30,462 nt of DNA, taken from Bacillota bacterium (GTDB taxonomy: Bacteria > Bacillota > Clostridia > Oscillospirales > Ruminococcaceae). The notes under the pieces were generated by a model. It was not told the origin of the DNA. It ran no database searches and worked only from the letters and a program-made list of their open reading frames with translations. The stretch is taken from the NCBI GenBank assembly GCA_023433405.1, contig JAEZCT010000026.1:1-30462 (forward strand). The letters run 5' to 3'. Positions 27,904-30,462 of this stretch are shown one piece after another. The stretch's first letter is position 1; every line of letters starts with the position of its first letter. Both the position numbers and the translations under genes were made by a program.

Positions 27904-28995
27904 ATGAAGATAGTAACGATTATTGGGGCAAGACCGCAGTTTATTAAGGCTGCGGCGGTTTCCCGCGTTTTGCGGGCACAATTTAACGAAATACTGGTGC
28001 ATACCGGTCAGCATTACGACACAAATATGTCCGATATCTTTTTTGCGGAGCTTGAAATACCAAAGCCGGATTATCATCTGGGGGTGGGCTCGAATACTCA
28101 TGCCCGCCAAACCGCCGCGATGATGGTCGGGATAGAGGATATTTTGCTCGAGCATAAGCCGGATTGTCTCTTGGTATACGGCGACACAAACTCCACACTC
28201 GCGGGTGCCATTGCGGGGGCAAAGCTCCATATTCCGGTTGCTCATGTGGAGGCGGGGCTGCGCTCCTTTCTCCCCGCTATGCCGGAGGAGCAAAACCGCA
28301 TCCTCACCGACCATATCTCGGCAATACTGTTTTGTCCCACCAAAGCCGCGGTGGAAAACCTGCGCGCAGAGAACCTGACAAGCGGGGTTTACGAGGTGGG
28401 GGATGTGATGTGCGACGCGGTGCGCTACTACTCCCAAAAAACCGCGCAGGTAGCGCGGGGGACGTTTTTTCAACGGCTCCCCGGTTTATTTGGGCAGGTA
28501 AAGCCGTTACGCGAGTGGTACCTTGCCACCATACACCGGGCGGAAAATACCGACACGCCAGAAAAGGTAAGAGAAATTCTGCTTGCCTTTGAGAACCTGG
28601 ATGCACCGGTAATTTTCCCGGTGCATCCCCGCACCAAAAGCCTGGTGGCCAGGCTTTGCGTGGAGCAGCCCACCCGCAACACCGTTTACCTGGAGCCGGT
28701 GGGGTATTTGGATATGCTGTACCTGCTAAAAAACGCGCGCAAGGTTATTACCGATTCCGGCGGCCTGCAAAAGGAGTCCTATATGCTGGGGGTTCCCTGC
28801 GTGACAGTGAGAGAACAGACCGAATGGGTGGAGACCCTGCAGGGTGCGCGCAACATACTGGCAAGCCCCGACGCACAGGATATTGTGGATAAGGTTCTGC
28901 ATACCGCAGTTTCGCCGGAGTATCCAGCCGACCTATACGGGCAAGGCGATGCGGCACTGCGTATTACGGGTATTTTGGAGCGGGTTTTACAATAA
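27904..28995 (+). CDS. wecB: UDP-N-acetylglucosamine 2-epimerase, non-hydrolysing
   Basis: Interconverts UDP-GlcNAc and UDP-ManNAc for teichoic acid, capsule or other surface polymers (WecB/MnaA type). 363 residues, normal length. Family motifs are all there: IGARPQFIKAA, LVHTGQHYD, VYGDTNSTLAG (Asp94), HVEAGLRS (Glu116), PEEQNR (Glu129), IHRAENTD, and near the C-terminus ITDSGGLQKES and VTVREQTEWVET. The ribosome site is weak (AGGG 15 bases upstream). A Gfo/Idh/MocA dehydrogenase follows after 73 bases on the same strand, consistent with a nucleotide-sugar pathway. Hydrolysing NeuC-type enzymes differ in these motifs, so this is the non-hydrolysing class. The gene symbol could equally be mnaA. 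Confidence 0.95.
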   Translation: MKIVTIIGARPQFIKAAAVSRVLRAQFNEILVHTGQHYDTNMSDIFFAELEIPKPDYHLGVGSNTHARQTAAMMVGIEDILLEHKPDCLLVYGDTNSTLAGAIAGAKLHIPVAHVEAGLRSFLPAMPEEQNRILTDHISAILFCPTKAAVENLRAENLTSGVYEVGDVMCDAVRYYSQKTAQVARGTFFQRLPGLFGQVKPLREWYLATIHRAENTDTPEKVREILLAFENLDAPVIFPVHPRTKSLVARLCVEQPTRNTVYLEPVGYLDMLYLLKNARKVITDSGGLQKESYMLGVPCVTVREQTEWVETLQGARNILASPDAQDIVDKVLHTAVSPEYPADLYGQGDAALRITGILERVLQ

Positions 28996-29068
28996 TTCGC
29001 CCCGATTATCTTAATTATTCCCACGCGCATTCTCAAGAACTCAACACAACCGGAAGGGCAGGATTGCC

Positions 29069-30160
29069 ATGAAATATGCACTGATTGGCTGCGGGAGGAT
29101 TGCCGTCAATCATATAAGGGCTGTCATCAATAACCGGCTGGAGCTTGCCGCTGTTTGCGATATAAACCCCGACGCAATGGAGAATATCCTGCGTGGCAAC
29201 GGGTTAGGCGCAAATAACGATATTCGCCGCTATACCGATTACCGCAAGCTGCTAGGGGAGCTTGCGCCCCAGCTTGTGGGGATTGCCACCGAGAGCGGCT
29301 CCCACGCGCAAATAGCGCTGGATTGTATTGACGCGGGGGTTAACGTAATTATAGAAAAGCCCATGGCGTTATCCATTGCCGATGCGGAGGAGATTATTCG
29401 CCGTTCGCGGCAAAAGGGGGTAAAGGTAAGCGCGTGTCATCAAAACCGGTTTAATCTTGCGGTAATGGAGCTGCGCCGCGCGGTGGAATCGGGGCGGTTT
29501 GGGCGCCTGTCTCACGGCACCGTGCATGTGCGGTGGAACCGGGGAGAGGACTACTACCATCAGGCACCCTGGCGAGGTACATGGGCGCATGACGGCGGCG
29601 CGCTGATGAACCAATGCATTCATGGCATAGATCTTTTGCGCTGGATGCTGGGGGATGAGGTGCGGGAGGTGTACGGCGCAACCAACCGCTGTATGAAGGG
29701 ATATATTGAGGCCGAGGATGTAGGGCTTGCGGTGGTACGGTTTCAAAACGGAGCGCTTGGTACCATTGAAGGCAGCACCAATGTGTATCCCCATAATTTA
29801 GAGGAGACGCTGTACCTGTTTGGTGAAAAGGGCACAGTGAAGCTGGGGGGGAAATCGGTAAACACGATAGAAATTTGGCAGTTTGCCGACCAGACTGAGG
29901 AGGACGGCACCAGGAGCCGGATAGCGGAGCAGACAGAGAATGTGTATGGCAACGGTCACACCGGCCTGTATGCGGATATGATGGATGCGATAAAGCAAAA
30001 TCGCGCACCCTATGTCGATGCGGTGGCGGGAAAAAATGCGCTGGAGCTGGTGCTTGCAATTTATAAAAGTCAAAGGGATGGCGCGCCGGTACGTCTGCCG
30101 CTGACCAATTTTGCAAGTGCGGATATGGCGGGGGAGTTTACCCCCAAGGGACAGGAATGA
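29069..30160 (+). CDS. Gfo/Idh/MocA-family oxidoreductase, possibly nucleotide-sugar specific
   Basis: A 363-residue NAD(P)-dependent dehydrogenase. The N-terminal Rossmann domain shows ALIGCGRIAVNH (residues 4-15), AAVCDINP, and the EKP motif at 96-98 (VIIEKPMAL). The C-terminal domain has the catalytic segment GGALMNQCIHGIDLLRWMLG with His185. That segment and the overall length resemble WlbA/WbpB-type enzymes that oxidise UDP-sugars in surface polysaccharide synthesis. The neighbouring wecB supports this, but the substrate is inference and myo-inositol-type dehydrogenases remain possible. GGAAGGGCAGGA precedes the ATG. No glycosyltransferase or aminotransferase is visible before the window ends. 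Confidence 0.9.
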   Translation: MKYALIGCGRIAVNHIRAVINNRLELAAVCDINPDAMENILRGNGLGANNDIRRYTDYRKLLGELAPQLVGIATESGSHAQIALDCIDAGVNVIIEKPMALSIADAEEIIRRSRQKGVKVSACHQNRFNLAVMELRRAVESGRFGRLSHGTVHVRWNRGEDYYHQAPWRGTWAHDGGALMNQCIHGIDLLRWMLGDEVREVYGATNRCMKGYIEAEDVGLAVVRFQNGALGTIEGSTNVYPHNLEETLYLFGEKGTVKLGGKSVNTIEIWQFADQTEEDGTRSRIAEQTENVYGNGHTGLYADMMDAIKQNRAPYVDAVAGKNALELVLAIYKSQRDGAPVRLPLTNFASADMAGEFTPKGQE

Positions 30161-30335
30161 CAGCAGAGTTGCAATGGGGCGGATATTTCGGGGGAAGGGA
30201 GATACAACGGATTATTCCTAGAGTACCCCCGTAACCCGACACTAAGGTTGCTTTTGGAAACTCCGATTAACCATGGGATATTAGAAATTCTAAAAAACAA
30301 CCTTATAAACTTCGTGAATTGGTCGGCTTTTAGGT
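30161..30335. other. Gene-free spacer before the terminal repeat
   Basis: No gene is supported. 30223-30240 (GTACCCCCGTAACCCGAC) resembles the reverse complement of the 3' end of the 97-bp repeat (GTACCCCCGTACCCCC), and similarity fades afterwards, so it may be a worn fragment in the opposite orientation. Confidence 0.3.
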
Positions 30336-30462
30336 AATCATCATCAAGTTGTAGGAACGTCGGCTCCCGCGCCGACAGGCGGCTTACTTTTCTTGTTCGA
30401 GAAAAGTAAGCAATTTAGTAAAGCGAAGCAGGGACACCCTGCACCCAGCTCAAAGCAAGGGC
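30336..30462 (+). repeat. Dispersed three-hairpin repeat, copy 2 (cut by window end)
   Basis: Same unit as 3-122, same orientation, with TTTAGTA inserted between the second and third hairpins. All three stems are unchanged. The window stops at GCAAGGGC, the point where copy 1 continues into other sequence. Confidence 0.85.

Noticed and set aside
27727..28473. 248-codon open frame on the minus strand opposite wecB
   Set aside because: It is the shadow of a well-recognised gene, has no ribosome site and no recognisable protein features.
1..30462. Direct terminal repeats as evidence of a circular contig, plasmid or phage
   Set aside because: The two end copies differ by three substitutions and a 7-base insertion, and the genes are ordinary chromosomal ones. 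Different copies of a dispersed repeat explain the match better.

Overview
The window looks like a piece of a Firmicutes chromosome, probably class Clostridia and perhaps Oscillospirales-like. The evidence is strong GGAGG-type ribosome binding sites, ATG/GTG/TTG starts, an ECF sigma factor followed by a DUF4179 protein, an XRE regulator overlapping a DUF3796 membrane gene, a DUF1266 protein, an HDOD protein, and chemoreceptors implying motility. No rRNA, tRNA, CRISPR array, phage gene or transposase gene was recognised. Both window ends lie in copies of the same dispersed repeat, differing by three substitutions and a 7-base insertion. The window therefore looks like a contig broken at repeats, not a circular molecule.

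Layout. 1-688 is hairpin-rich repeat DNA. 689-3886 holds xylA and xylB for D-xylose use. 4081-6482 holds an HDOD protein convergent with a chemoreceptor. 6948-8158 holds a dCMP deaminase and a HAD phosphatase. 8364-9371 is a nitroreductase/HxlR divergent pair around a palindromic operator candidate. 9831-11690 (minus) is a TetR, FMN-binding membrane protein and flavodoxin operon. 11939-13033 is ychF. 13248-15561 holds a GNAT acetyltransferase and a membrane diguanylate cyclase. 16084-17073 is a zinc-ribbon/GyrI-like pair. 17378-19318 is an ECF sigma/DUF4179 pair. 19319-20259 is gene-free. 20260-23030 (minus) holds tadA, a CPBP protease and trmB. 23365-26930 holds rpiB, a second chemoreceptor and a DUF1266 protein. 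27130-27701 (minus) is the DUF3796/XRE operon. 27904-30160 holds wecB and a Gfo/Idh/MocA dehydrogenase, a likely surface-sugar pair.

The most unusual content is non-coding. About a dozen copies (eight full, three degenerate, one clear fragment, plus one doubtful relic) of a roughly 102-bp near-palindrome (consensus ends TTATACTATTATCC and GGAGAATAGTATTA) sit in the intergenic regions on both strands. The inner stem of this element covaries: the third base pair appears as A-T, C-G, G-C and T-A in different copies. Many copies lie just 3' of a terminator-like hairpin and point the same way as the gene that hairpin ends. Two other dispersed repeats are present: a three-hairpin unit at both window ends, and a 97-bp unit at 376 and 9444. 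A 119-nt structure closed by a perfect 13-bp stem lies before the second chemoreceptor.

Functionally the window mixes pentose metabolism (xylA, xylB, rpiB), nucleotide and RNA housekeeping (dCMP deaminase, tadA, trmB, ychF), redox and flavin proteins, and signalling (two chemoreceptors, a GGDEF protein, HDOD, ECF sigma). I see no intact known defence or secondary-metabolite system.
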